From assembly GCA_016703535.1 (NCBI GenBank), contig JADJBV010000001.1, positions 124,001 through 188,000 of the forward strand: a stretch of 64,000 nucleotides of DNA. The letters are read 5' to 3'. The DNA comes from Deltaproteobacteria bacterium (GTDB taxonomy: Bacteria; Myxococcota; Kuafuiibacteriia; Kuafuiibacteriales; Kuafuiibacteriaceae). A model generated the notes under the pieces. That model had not been told where the DNA came from. It saw only the letters and a list, made by a program, of their open reading frames with translations, and did not search any database. How positions within the stretch are numbered: position 1 is the stretch's first letter; each line of letters opens with the position of its first letter. Position numbers and translations under genes: made by a program. Positions 36,480 through 45,140 of the stretch are shown here, in pieces.

Positions 36480-36701
36480 GGGAACGAGTCCTAACAAAGG
36501 CATGGTGGCCCCGACCATCCGGCGGGAGCCCCGTGGTTTCGTGGCCTCACCGTAGCGCATGGGGCCCTTTCGTGACGTGGCCAGGGCCTGTGGTTGAGCC
36601 TGAAAGGGTCGGCCCACGTCCTGCAAACGGTGGATTCGACTGCAGGGGAGACCATTTCGGTCCCTGCGGTTCAGCGGCCGCCGACGCGGCCTGAGGAAGT
36701 C

Positions 36702-37280
36702 ATGCGGATTCCACTGCAAGTCAGCTTCAAAGGAATGGCCTCTTCTCCGGCGCTCGAAGCCCGGATCAGAGAGCGGGCCGAGGGGCTGGAGCGTTTTCAC
36801 CCCAACCTCATCTCCTGCCGGGTGGTGGTCGAGGAGCCCCATCGGCACCACCAGCAAGGCCGGATCTTCGCGGTGCACGTCGACGTCACGGTCCCCGGCG
36901 ACGAGATCGTGGTCAGCCGAGAGCCCGACAACCGACACACCCACGAAGACGCCTACGTCGCGGTGGCCGATGCCTTCGACGAGGTGGCCCGACGCCTCGA
37001 CGAGCGGGCCCGGATCGATCGCAACGAGGTCAAACAACACGCCCATACGCCGACCGGCAAAGTGGTCCACATCTCGCCGCCCGAGGACTTCGGCTTCGTC
37101 AAGACCATCGAGGGCAACGACGTCTACTTCCACCGCAACAGCGTGATCGAAGGAGACTTCGATCGGATCGAGCTCGGGGACGAACTGCGCTTCGTCCTGC
37201 ACGAAAGCGACGGCGCCCAAGGGCCTCACGCCAGCAGCGTTCGGGTGATCCGCCGGCACCGGCACTCGACCCCGGGGTGA
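36702..37280 (+). CDS. Ribosome hibernation factor (HPF/RaiA) fused to a cold-shock domain
   Basis: Residues 1-115 form the HPF/RaiA domain: VSFKGMASSPALEARIRERA at its start, then the basic stretch EEPHRHHQQGRIFAVHVDVT and the helical AYVAVADAFDEVARRLDER. This domain binds the 30S subunit and stops translation in resting cells. Residues about 120-192 are a cold-shock domain with both RNA-binding motifs, DFGFVKT and DVYFHRNS. The fusion joins ribosome silencing with an RNA-binding module. GAGGAAG precedes ATG 36702; the open frame reaches 36594 but is not homologous there. Confidence 0.93.
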   Translation: MRIPLQVSFKGMASSPALEARIRERAEGLERFHPNLISCRVVVEEPHRHHQQGRIFAVHVDVTVPGDEIVVSREPDNRHTHEDAYVAVADAFDEVARRLDERARIDRNEVKQHAHTPTGKVVHISPPEDFGFVKTIEGNDVYFHRNSVIEGDFDRIELGDELRFVLHESDGAQGPHASSVRVIRRHRHSTPG

Positions 37281-37360
37281 GCCCAGCCCGCCTTCCGGTT
37301 CTCAAGCCAAGCGAACACTGAATCTGACACAGACTTACATAAGCCCCAAGGTGGGTTCAT

Positions 37361-37960
37361 GTGGCATGCACCATGCAGCCGGGGATCTCGATGCCTTGGC
37401 CGTGGGCTCCTTGCCTCGGGGTGATGTTGGCGGCGGCGCCGACGCCCACCGCGGTTTTGGTGCTGGCGCCCCTGGGGCAACGGGCCGAGGCCGCCCGGGT
37501 CGGTGAGGGGTTGGTGGCGGCCATCCAGGCGGTCAGCGATCTCTCGGCGGAGCGGGTCGACGTGGCCTTGGCCGACGGGTGCCGCGGCCGGGTCGGGTGC
37601 CTGGTCATGCGCCAGAACCCGCGCTTTCGGTGGGTCTTCATCGCCACCTATTTGCCCCGGGCCGATCAGCCGCCCCTCCTCCGTTTGGTGTTGGTCGACG
37701 CCGAAGAAGCGCAGAACGTGCGGGCCAACGTCGACGCCCAGGCCTTGGATTGGTTGGATCGGGTCGAAGAAGACACCTGGCGTCGGGCCATCGCGCTGCC
37801 GGAGCAGAGCTACGAGCTCCACGCTTCGAAGGCGCTGCACGCTCAACTCGTGGAGGCGGTCCGAGTGGCGTTGGCGGCGGTCCCATCGGGCGCAAAGCGG
37901 TTGCGGTCCGAGCCGGCCCTGAAGCCCGCGGCGGCGGTGGACTCGGCCCCACCTTCTTGA
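37361..37960 (+). CDS. Hypothetical secreted or envelope protein
   Basis: The 199-residue protein starts (GTG 37361, or ATG 37391) with a short hydrophobic stretch (MPWPWAPCLGVMLAAAPTPT) that resembles a signal peptide. The body has alternating beta-like strands (AVLVLAPLGQRAEAARVGEG, then FRWVFIATYLPRADQPPLLR) and a pair of cysteines (DGCRGRVGCL). No family is recognised. The TGA stop abuts the reverse stop of the permease gene (TGATCA at 37958-37963), so the two genes converge without spacing. Confidence 0.55.
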   Translation: MACTMQPGISMPWPWAPCLGVMLAAAPTPTAVLVLAPLGQRAEAARVGEGLVAAIQAVSDLSAERVDVALADGCRGRVGCLVMRQNPRFRWVFIATYLPRADQPPLLRLVLVDAEEAQNVRANVDAQALDWLDRVEEDTWRRAIALPEQSYELHASKALHAQLVEAVRVALAAVPSGAKRLRSEPALKPAAAVDSAPPS

Positions 37961-39190
37961 TCACGCCGAACGCAGCGCCACCACCGGATCGAGGCGAGTG
38001 GCCCGCCAGGCCGGGAACAGACCAAAGACCACGCCGGTCAGGAACGACAGGCCGAGGGCGATCACCAAAGACCAGGGGATGATCCGGAAGGGGAAGGTGC
38101 CGAAGGCCTGGGCCAAGGCCCAACTCAAGAGGGCCGAGGCCAAGAGCCCCAAGGTGCAGCCGGCGATCCCGCCCACCAGCGCCAAGGTCCCCGACTCGAG
38201 GAGGAACTGGGCCGCGATCGCCCGGGTGGTGGCGCCGACCGCCCGCCGCAAGCCGATCTCGACGGTGCGTTCGGTGACCGTCACCAACATGATGTTCATG
38301 ACGTTGATCCCGCCGACCATCAGGGACAAGAGGCCGGTGAACAACAACAGGGCGTGGACCGCGTTCAAGATCAACGCCTCTTGGGCTTGGCCCTGGCGAT
38401 CCTCGAGCTTGAAGTTGCGGACCTGGTGGTGACGGCGCAACACCACCGCCTCGGCGGCCCGGCCCAAGGCGGTCATGAAGTTGCTGGGGCGCGGGCGATC
38501 GGCCCGCAGGAACACCGAGTGGATCTCGTGCTCCGGGCTGAAGGTGGCGTCGAAGGTGCGGCGCGGGATCAACACCCGCCGATCCCACATCCAGGTGCCG
38601 TCGCCGTGGCCCATCACCGGCTTGTGGGCCAAGACCCCAACCACCAAAAACCGCTCACCGTCGACCTCCAGCGCATGGCCCAGGGGTGACTCTGCTCCGT
38701 AAAGTTGGGTCGCGACCTCGTGGCCGATCACCATCACCCGTCGCCCGAGTTGGTCGGCTTCGTCCAGGGCCCGGCCTTGTTGGATGGTCAGCCGGTACAT
38801 CGACAACGCGTCGAGATCGACGCCCATCAATCGCACCCGCTTTTCTTTGTGACCTCGGCGGGCCTTGGCTTCCCGACGTGATTCGGGCGTGACCTTGGTG
38901 CCGCTCAAGCTGGGCGCCTGGGCCAAGGCCTCGGCGTCGGCGGCCGACAAGGGCGGGGCGCCCCGGCCCAGCTGGGCGGGCGGAGCTTCGTCCACCAAGA
39001 TCCGCACCGTGTCTCCTTCGTTGACCCCTTGATTGAGGGCCATCAGGCCCTCTTCGGCGCCGGCCAACAGGCCCGACAACGCCACCAAAGAGCCCGAGCC
39101 GATCATGATGCCCAACAAGGTCAAGAGGGCCCGGACCGGGTGGCCCCGGAAGGTGAAGCCGACCGTGCGGCAAAGATCGCCCCACCTCAT
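37961..39190 (-). CDS. ABC transporter permease (MacB/FtsX-like), second permease of an efflux operon
   Basis: The 409-residue permease has an N-terminal membrane helix (residues about 18-45), a large periplasmic domain (about 50-270), and three C-terminal helices typical of FtsX-like proteins (LLLFTGLLSLMVGGINVMNI, the coupling segment ERTVEIGLRRAVGATTRAI, then the last two helices). It lacks an ATPase domain, which is encoded separately. The start ATG 39190 overlaps the preceding stop as ATGA. It is the last gene of an operon ATPase-TolC-MFP-permease-permease. Confidence 0.9.
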   Translation of the reverse strand: MRWGDLCRTVGFTFRGHPVRALLTLLGIMIGSGSLVALSGLLAGAEEGLMALNQGVNEGDTVRILVDEAPPAQLGRGAPPLSAADAEALAQAPSLSGTKVTPESRREAKARRGHKEKRVRLMGVDLDALSMYRLTIQQGRALDEADQLGRRVMVIGHEVATQLYGAESPLGHALEVDGERFLVVGVLAHKPVMGHGDGTWMWDRRVLIPRRTFDATFSPEHEIHSVFLRADRPRPSNFMTALGRAAEAVVLRRHHQVRNFKLEDRQGQAQEALILNAVHALLLFTGLLSLMVGGINVMNIMLVTVTERTVEIGLRRAVGATTRAIAAQFLLESGTLALVGGIAGCTLGLLASALLSWALAQAFGTFPFRIIPWSLVIALGLSFLTGVVFGLFPAWRATRLDPVVALRSA

Positions 39191-40404
39191 CGCCAGGCCT
39201 CCACCGGCAGTAAGCGGCTGGCCCGTTGGGCGGGCCACATCCCGAAGGCCAGGCCGATGCCAATCGACACCACGATCGCCACCACCACCGCGGTCACCGA
39301 GATGTTGGAGATCCAGCTGGGGAGCAGGCGACGCAACAGCAGGTTGGCCACCGTCGCCGCGGCCACGCCCAAGCTGGCTCCGACCACCCCGCCGCCACCC
39401 GAAAGCAAAGCCGCTTCGGTCAAGAACTGCCCCAAGATCGCGTTGGGGGGCGCGCCCAGGGCCTTTCGCAGGCCGATCTCACGCCGCCGCTCCGAGACGC
39501 TGACCAACATCATGTTCATCACGCCGATCCCGCCGACACCCAAGGCGATGCCGGCCAACAGGCCGACCACCAACTCCAGCAGCGCGAAGACCTGCTCCAA
39601 GTTGCCCATGAAGGCGTTGAAGTCCCAGATCTGAAAGTTGTCCACGCCGGCCCGGCGGTCGACCAAGATCGCGTTGGTGATCCGCTTGACGATCTCGTTG
39701 TGGGCGACGTCGTCGGTGCGCAGGTGGAGCGCGGCTTCGCTCAAGACCTCGGGCTTGCCGAGGGCCACGGTGTCGAGGGGCATGGCCACGAAGTCGAGCC
39801 AGGCGAAGCCGAAGTTGCTGTCCCAGTGATCGATCGGCGCCAACACGCCGATCACCCGGCATCGCTCGGGGCCGATGCTCAAGAAGCGCCCGACCGCACC
39901 TTCCGGGACCCGCTGGCCCACCTTGGACGCGATCACACACACCCGGGCCCGCTGCCGATCTTCTTCGGGGGTCCAGAGCCGACCGGCCACCAACTTCAGC
40001 TGGAAGGCGTCGAAGAAGCCGGCGTCCGCGGCCACCCAATCGGTGCGGAAGGCGGGGCCCGTGGCGAAGCGGGCCGGGTGACGGTCGAGGGTCGAGTAGG
40101 TGGCCTTGGCCTCCAAAAAGGGGACCCGAGTGTAGAAGGCCTGGCGTTCTTCGGGGGTCCAGGCCGAAGGGGGCGGCGCGTTTTTGGCGTGCCGTTCGGC
40201 TTTTTTCGGCGCGACCATCACGATCCGGGCGCCGCCCAACTCGGCGATGTCGTGGACCAAGGTGGCGAGCCCACTTTTGGCCAAGGAAGACATCAGGACG
40301 ATCGCCAGGGCCCCGGTGGTGATGCTGAAGACCGTCAAGGTGGAGCGAAAGCGGTTGGCGCCCAGGGCCCGGCTGGCCATCCGCAAATATTCGGCGAAGA
40401 TCAC
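39187..40404 (-). CDS. ABC transporter permease (MacB/FtsX-like), first permease
   Basis: The 405-residue protein has the same architecture as the following permease: one N-terminal helix (residues 18-44), an extracytoplasmic MacB-type domain, then three helices. The first of the three includes GLLAGIALGVGGIGVMNMML and the coupling helix SERRREIGLRKALGAPPNA. The two permeases share the ERRxEIGLRxAxGA motif, as expected of the halves of a heterodimeric transmembrane unit. It overlaps the neighbours on both sides by four bases (ATGA). Confidence 0.9.
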   Translation of the reverse strand: MIFAEYLRMASRALGANRFRSTLTVFSITTGALAIVLMSSLAKSGLATLVHDIAELGGARIVMVAPKKAERHAKNAPPPSAWTPEERQAFYTRVPFLEAKATYSTLDRHPARFATGPAFRTDWVAADAGFFDAFQLKLVAGRLWTPEEDRQRARVCVIASKVGQRVPEGAVGRFLSIGPERCRVIGVLAPIDHWDSNFGFAWLDFVAMPLDTVALGKPEVLSEAALHLRTDDVAHNEIVKRITNAILVDRRAGVDNFQIWDFNAFMGNLEQVFALLELVVGLLAGIALGVGGIGVMNMMLVSVSERRREIGLRKALGAPPNAILGQFLTEAALLSGGGGVVGASLGVAAATVANLLLRRLLPSWISNISVTAVVVAIVVSIGIGLAFGMWPAQRASRLLPVEAWR

Positions 40405-41513
40405 AGCTCGACCTCGTTGTCCTTGGCCGAACCCGGTTGGATGAGGAGCAGCTCCCCTTCGCTGACGCCGGCGATCACCTCCAGTTGACGATCGTTCCGG
40501 GCCCCCAACTCCACCTTGGAGCGGACCAGCCGCTCCTTGCCTTCGGCGGCGACGATCTTCTGGACGAAGGCCCCTTCGGTCTCGCGCAACACCGCCTCGA
40601 TCGGCACCGCCATCACCGCCGGATGAAGGGCGATGCGGAAGCGCAGATCGGCGGTCATCCCCGGGCGAATGGCCGGGTCCACCTCGGTTAAGGTCGCCTC
40701 CACCGGGAAGACCTCGTGGTCTTTGCCTTTGGGCCGCACCGAAGAGGGGGCGATCTTGTGCACCTTGGCCGAAAAAGTGCGGCCTGGCAGGGCGTCCAGG
40801 GTCAAGCTCACCTCTTGCTCCAAGGCGACCTGGGCCACGTCGATCTGGTTGAGCTCAGCCTTCACCAAAAGCCGGGAGAGATCGCCGATCACCAAAAGTG
40901 GGCGCCCCTCGAAGGTCTGCTGGACGCCGGGGGTCACCACCTCTCCCTCCTTGATGCCCAACTCCAACACGGTGCCGGCGATCGGCGCCTCGATCCGGGT
41001 GTAACGCAGCTGATCGCGGGCGGTGGACAGGCCGATCTGAGCCCGATCTTGGGCGATCTTTTTGGCGATCACCTGGTGCCGGGCCAGGTCCAGCTCGGCG
41101 CCCGAGATGGCCCGCTCCTTGGCGGCCTCTTGTTTGCGATCGAACTCCAGGCCGGCGAGGGCGAGTTCATTGGTGGCTTGGGCCAGATCGGCCTGGGCCA
41201 TGGCGACCTCGCGCTCGAAGTCGGTGGACTCCAAGGTGAGCAGCAGCTGGCCCCGAGACACAACCTGACCTTCGACCACCCACAGGCGGGCCACTTGGCC
41301 GGGGACCTTGGACTTCACCTCGATCCGATGGATGGGCTCGATCTTCCCCGAGTCGATCACCTCGATCAGCAGGTCTTGTTTTTTCACCTCGACCCGGAGG
41401 GCCTCCTCTTTGGAGGGTGGGGCGTCGGCCTCGGGGCCGGGCCGCAGCCCGAAGTACAGGCCAACACCGGCGGCGCACAACACGAGGGTCAGGATCAACT
41501 TCCAGCGTTTCAT
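40401..41513 (-). CDS. Periplasmic adaptor (membrane fusion protein, MacA/HlyD-like)
   Basis: The 370-residue adaptor has an N-terminal anchor helix (LILTLVLCAAGVGLYFGLRP), a lipoyl half-motif and barrel with IDSGKIEPIHRIEVKSKVPG and VARLWVVEGQVVSRGQLLLT, a long coiled hairpin (about 85-150) and the second lipoyl half (YTRIEAPIAGTVLELGIKEG). Adaptors of this type link an inner-membrane pump to a TolC channel. The C-terminal part has beta-barrel and membrane-proximal domains. The stop and start overlap neighbours by ATGA, so it is made in step with the rest of the efflux system. Confidence 0.93.
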   Translation of the reverse strand: MKRWKLILTLVLCAAGVGLYFGLRPGPEADAPPSKEEALRVEVKKQDLLIEVIDSGKIEPIHRIEVKSKVPGQVARLWVVEGQVVSRGQLLLTLESTDFEREVAMAQADLAQATNELALAGLEFDRKQEAAKERAISGAELDLARHQVIAKKIAQDRAQIGLSTARDQLRYTRIEAPIAGTVLELGIKEGEVVTPGVQQTFEGRPLLVIGDLSRLLVKAELNQIDVAQVALEQEVSLTLDALPGRTFSAKVHKIAPSSVRPKGKDHEVFPVEATLTEVDPAIRPGMTADLRFRIALHPAVMAVPIEAVLRETEGAFVQKIVAAEGKERLVRSKVELGARNDRQLEVIAGVSEGELLLIQPGSAKDNEVEL

Positions 41514-42820
41514 CTCAGGTCTCCGAGGAGCCGACCGCGGGCCGCGGCCAACTCAAAGCCGGCGAGGGTCCCGTCGGCGTCGTTCAAGGCTTGTCGTCGT
41601 TCGATCTCCAGGCGGGCCAACTCGGCCTCCAGGAGCTCGAAGAGGGTGGAGTCGCCGTCTCGATAACGACGGGACAACAGTTGGGTCGATTCGGCGGCGC
41701 TCTGATGGGCCTCCTTCAAGTGGGCGGCGACCGCGTGGTGTCGGGCCAGGCGCAGGTAGGCGCCCTCCACCTCGGTCACCAGGCGTTGGGCCCGGTCGGC
41801 GCTCAACCGCTCCAAGCGGGCGGCCTCGGCTTCGGCCTGGGCCACCTGGGTGGTGGTGGTGAAGGTGTCGAAGAGGTTGATCGACACGACCGCTCCCACC
41901 TGCACGTCGGCGCCCAGGCCGGCGAAGGGGTTGGCCGCGGCGAACACCGCCCGGGCCCCCGCCCCGGCCAGCAGCGGGTTGTTTCCGTACTGGACCAGCC
42001 CCGAGACCGAAAGGTTTGGGTAATAGCCCGAGCGAGCCTCCTTGATGCCGTGGTCGGCCGCCAAAGCTCGAGCCCGGGCCGCCGCCAGTTCGGGGCGGGT
42101 CGCCAGGGCCTCGTCGATCAGCTCGGGCAACGGGCCGGGGAGCGGCAAGAGCATCACCTGATCGCTCGGGAACTGATCCGACGGATCGCCGAGTAGGGTG
42201 GAGAGTTGGGTCCAGACCTCGTTTTGTTGGGCCCGCCGTTCGGCCACCACCGCCGCTTGCAGCCGTCGACCGGCTTCGGCCCGGGCCCGTTCGGCCTCGG
42301 GCGCGAGGCCCGTTTTGGATCGGGCGATGGCCCGTCGTTCGGCGTCCACCAGCCGTCGTTCGGCCTCCAACTCGACCGCCAACAACAGCTCGGCCCGCCG
42401 CACCGCCCAATAGGCCCGGGTGATGGCCAAGGCGGTTCCCTGTTCTATTGAATGGAGTTCGTGAGCGCTGGCGTCGAAGAGGGCCTGGGTGCGGTCGATC
42501 GCCGACTCGACCCGAAAGCCGCTGAACACCGGCACCTCCAGGTTGGCCGACAGGTTGGAGAGGCCGAGGGCACCACCGCTGGCTTCACCTCGGCTGGAGG
42601 TGAGGTCACTACGGGCCCACAACTCGGCGACCTGGGCGTCGACCCGGAGGCGCACCCGCTCCAGCGCGGCCCGCCGTTGGGCGAGTTCGGCCTGGCGGAT
42701 CGCCAAAGAGCCGGCCTCGACCGCGGGGGCGTGGGCCAGGCCCAAACGGACGGCTTCGGCCAGACCCAAACTTTGGGTGCTGGTGCTGCTGAGCAAAACG
42801 AGGAGGAGGGGAGCCAACAT
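41510..42820 (-). CDS. TolC-family outer membrane efflux protein
   Basis: The 436-residue protein has a short hydrophobic N-terminus and two repeats of the outer-membrane efflux domain (about 20-220 and 225-430). Each contains long heptad helices (for example RYRDGDSTLFELLEAELARL) and strand turns such as VGAVVSINLFDTFTTTTQVA. It would form the outer-membrane channel of the tripartite complex. Its gene sits between the ATPase and adaptor genes; the preceding ATPase stop is directly adjacent to its ATG. Confidence 0.92.
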   Translation of the reverse strand: MLAPLLLVLLSSTSTQSLGLAEAVRLGLAHAPAVEAGSLAIRQAELAQRRAALERVRLRVDAQVAELWARSDLTSSRGEASGGALGLSNLSANLEVPVFSGFRVESAIDRTQALFDASAHELHSIEQGTALAITRAYWAVRRAELLLAVELEAERRLVDAERRAIARSKTGLAPEAERARAEAGRRLQAAVVAERRAQQNEVWTQLSTLLGDPSDQFPSDQVMLLPLPGPLPELIDEALATRPELAAARARALAADHGIKEARSGYYPNLSVSGLVQYGNNPLLAGAGARAVFAAANPFAGLGADVQVGAVVSINLFDTFTTTTQVAQAEAEAARLERLSADRAQRLVTEVEGAYLRLARHHAVAAHLKEAHQSAAESTQLLSRRYRDGDSTLFELLEAELARLEIERRQALNDADGTLAGFELAAARGRLLGDLR

Positions 42821-43537
42821 CTAGGACCTCCGCTCGTCGGCCACGATGGTGCCGTCTCGAAAGGTGACCTGCCGCGGGGCGTAGGCGCCGATCTGGGGAT
42901 CGTGGGTGACGATCAAGATCGTCATTCCGCCGCGGTGCAGAGACTCGAACAGCGCCATCACCTGGCGGGTGGTCTGGGAGTCGAGGGCGCCGGTGGGTTC
43001 ATCGCAGAGGAGCAGGCGTGGTCGGTTGACCAAGGCCCGGGCGATGGCCACCCGTTGTTGTTGTCCGCCCGAAAGTTCGGTGGGCAGGTGACGACTCCGC
43101 TCGCCCAAGCCGACCCGCTCCAAGGCCTCTTCGGCGAGGGCCCGTCGTTCGGCCGGCGGCACCCGCCGATAGATCATCGGCAGCTCCACGTTTTCGACGG
43201 CGGTGTAGCGGGGCAGGAGCTGAAAGGACTGGAACACGAAGCCCAACTTTTCGTTCCGCAGCTTGGCCAGGGCCGGTTCGTCCAGGCCTTCGACCGGGAC
43301 TCCGTCGAGTTGGTAGTGACCCAAAGAGGGGCGATCGAGGGTGCCGATGACGTTGAGCAAGGTGGACTTGCCCGAGCCGGAGGCGCCCATCACCGCCACC
43401 ATCTCGCCTTCGTCGAGTTGGAAGTTGATCTTGTCGAGGGCCGCGACCGGCGCGCCCCCCGCGTCGTAGAGCCGAGAGACCTCGGTGAGTTGAACCAGGG
43501 ACACGCGGGCCCCTTGAGCAAGGGGTGTGCCGTTCAC
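42821..43537 (-). CDS. ABC transporter ATP-binding protein (MacB/LolD-like)
   Basis: The 238-residue ATPase has Walker A GASGSGKST, Q-loop FVFQSFQLLP, signature LSGGQQQRVAIARA, Walker B LLLCDEPTGALD and H-loop VTHDP. The order and spacing are those of MacB and LolD ATPases that drive MacB/FtsX-type permeases. It starts with GTG at 43537; an internal GTG (VSLVQLTEV) is possible. It is the first gene of the five-gene minus-strand operon 37961-43537, which probably exports a peptide, lipid or small molecule through TolC. Confidence 0.94.
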   Translation of the reverse strand: MNGTPLAQGARVSLVQLTEVSRLYDAGGAPVAALDKINFQLDEGEMVAVMGASGSGKSTLLNVIGTLDRPSLGHYQLDGVPVEGLDEPALAKLRNEKLGFVFQSFQLLPRYTAVENVELPMIYRRVPPAERRALAEEALERVGLGERSRHLPTELSGGQQQRVAIARALVNRPRLLLCDEPTGALDSQTTRQVMALFESLHRGGMTILIVTHDPQIGAYAPRQVTFRDGTIVADERRS

Positions 43538-43636
43538 TCACCCGCGAAAATGCCTGGAATTACCGAGGAAAACGGGGCTTGGCTGCAGCAGTGGTGCTGC
43601 TAGGGGGTGCAGCAAAAAGCCTGCGGCGTGGGGGGC

Positions 43637-44158
43637 TCAGGCCGGGGGCAGATCGGTCGGCACTTTGGAGGGGCGCCCTTGGGCCGCGCCGAGCGCAAAA
43701 GCGATCAAGGTCAAGCAGCCCCACCCCAACGCGACGATCACCCCGGCGTCGACGATGCCCCGCCAAGGTTGGGGCAACATCCGGACCCCGACCACCAACA
43801 AGGCCACGCCGCTGACCGTGACCCAGCTGATGATCAACCGTCGCCGCGTGGCGTAGATCAGGCCCATACAAAAAAACGGCGCGAACACCTTGCGCAGAAG
43901 CGGCGCGCCCCCGGACAAAGTGCCGGCCCGAGCGATCACCCGAGGTGAAAAGGCGCGCTGAAAGGCCCGGACCCCCTCGTAGTACCAAAGGATGGCCACG
44001 CTCCCGGCGAGGCCCACCCACTCGATCGGACCGAGGTCTCCGCTCAGGGCCTCGACCGCCATCGGCCAGAGCCGAACGACCGCATAACTCAAGATGGTCA
44101 GGACGCCGCCGATGCCCCACAGGCCAAAGGGCCCGCCGAGCCGCGCCAGGGCGTTCAC
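43637..44158 (-). CDS. Conserved membrane protein of unknown function
   Basis: The 173-residue protein (GTG start) has four or five hydrophobic segments, including LWGIGGVLTILSYAVVRLWP, EWVGLAGSVAILWYYEGV and IISWVTVSGVALLVVGVRML. Between them is the motif RAFSPRVIARAGTLSGG, followed by PLLRKVFAPFFCMGLIYATR, which looks like the conserved core of a family. No function is inferred. It lies 99 bp upstream of the efflux operon on the same strand. Confidence 0.6.
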   Translation of the reverse strand: MNALARLGGPFGLWGIGGVLTILSYAVVRLWPMAVEALSGDLGPIEWVGLAGSVAILWYYEGVRAFQRAFSPRVIARAGTLSGGAPLLRKVFAPFFCMGLIYATRRRLIISWVTVSGVALLVVGVRMLPQPWRGIVDAGVIVALGWGCLTLIAFALGAAQGRPSKVPTDLPPA

Positions 44159-44195
44159 TGGCCCACCTGGGCCTGGGATTGGTTTCGTCCGACCC

Positions 44196-45032
44196 TCACA
44201 GCGGCGCGGCCGCCTCCGGCTTGTCCTTGGCCTTCTTCGGCTTCTTCGGCTTCTTGGCCGGGGCTTCGGGGGTGGGTTCGGGCGCGGCCTGAACCTCGAC
44301 CTTGGCCGGCACTTCGGAAGGTTCGTCTTTTTTGGCCTTGGTGCCGGCCCGGGGCTTGGGGCGATTGCGCAGGGACAACTCGGCGAAGATCCCGGGGGCG
44401 GGGCACAGGGCCGCCTCGGCCAAAAGCCGCGCTTGTTTGAGCAGCAGCTCGGCTTGGGTGGCGCCCTTCAGCAGGGACTGGCGGGTGGATTCTTCGAGCT
44501 CGGGTGACAACGCGGGGGCGGCGTCCGGCGAAAGGGCGGCGTAGCGGGCCTCGACCTCGGCCACGCTCACCTTGGCGAAGGCGAAGTCCTCGTGGGCCAA
44601 CAAGCGATCGACGTAGGCGCCCTTCAGGCGGCGCAAGAAGTCCTCGCCGTACGCGGCGGCGCCGTCCAGATCGGCCCGGCGCAACACGTCGAACTTCTTG
44701 TGGGGGAAGAGGGCCTCGAGGAGCGGTGAACGCAGGCCGGCGTGGAACACGATCCCGGCGTGCAGGTGTTCCAGGGCGTCGGCCCAAGGGGCCACCAGAT
44801 CCGCCGCGTGTTCTCGCCGTACGCTGGCGAGCTCCGGCAAGGAAAGGGCCTGCTCCAAGAGCGCCTGGCGGCCCTCTTGATCTTTTTCGAGGAGCCCTTG
44901 GGCCTCACTCAGCCAACCTTGCTCCTTCTTGAACTTGCCGGCCTCGCTCAGCTTGGTCTTGGCGATCCCGAGTTGTTCGTGCACCGCGTCCATCAGGCGG
45001 AGCCAGTCGTAGGCCAGGAGGAGCTCTTCCAT
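44196..45032 (-). CDS. Helical hypothetical protein with Lys/Ala/Pro-rich tail
   Basis: The 278-residue protein is almost entirely helical: EELLLAYDWLRLMDAVHEQL near the start, several Ala/Glu/Leu-rich heptads, and a final 70 residues made mostly of Lys, Pro, Ala and Glu. No signal peptide is seen. The tail resembles the basic tails of nucleic-acid- or acid-surface-binding proteins, but it is simple sequence. ATG 45032 (MEELLLAYDW) is preferred over the upstream 45050. It is 37 bp upstream of the membrane protein gene, so the two may be one transcript. Confidence 0.65.
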   Translation of the reverse strand: MEELLLAYDWLRLMDAVHEQLGIAKTKLSEAGKFKKEQGWLSEAQGLLEKDQEGRQALLEQALSLPELASVRREHAADLVAPWADALEHLHAGIVFHAGLRSPLLEALFPHKKFDVLRRADLDGAAAYGEDFLRRLKGAYVDRLLAHEDFAFAKVSVAEVEARYAALSPDAAPALSPELEESTRQSLLKGATQAELLLKQARLLAEAALCPAPGIFAELSLRNRPKPRAGTKAKKDEPSEVPAKVEVQAAPEPTPEAPAKKPKKPKKAKDKPEAAAPL

Positions 45033-45140
45033 GACCGACCGCGCTAACACGCGGGGACGGCAAAGGCCCAGCCCGGAGATCGCCTGGGCCCTTGGGACCC
45101 GTTCGGGAATCAGGTGGCCGGCTCATTCCTGAGCGGGCAC

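Noticed and set aside
35688..37265. Extension of the lipoprotein frame to 525 residues
   Set aside because: The added part is antisense to the hibernation-factor gene; the lipoprotein signal at 36479 gives a natural start.
43580..43615. GCAGCAGTGGTGCTGC hairpin as a terminator
   Set aside because: It lacks a T-run in either direction and lies between two same-strand genes.
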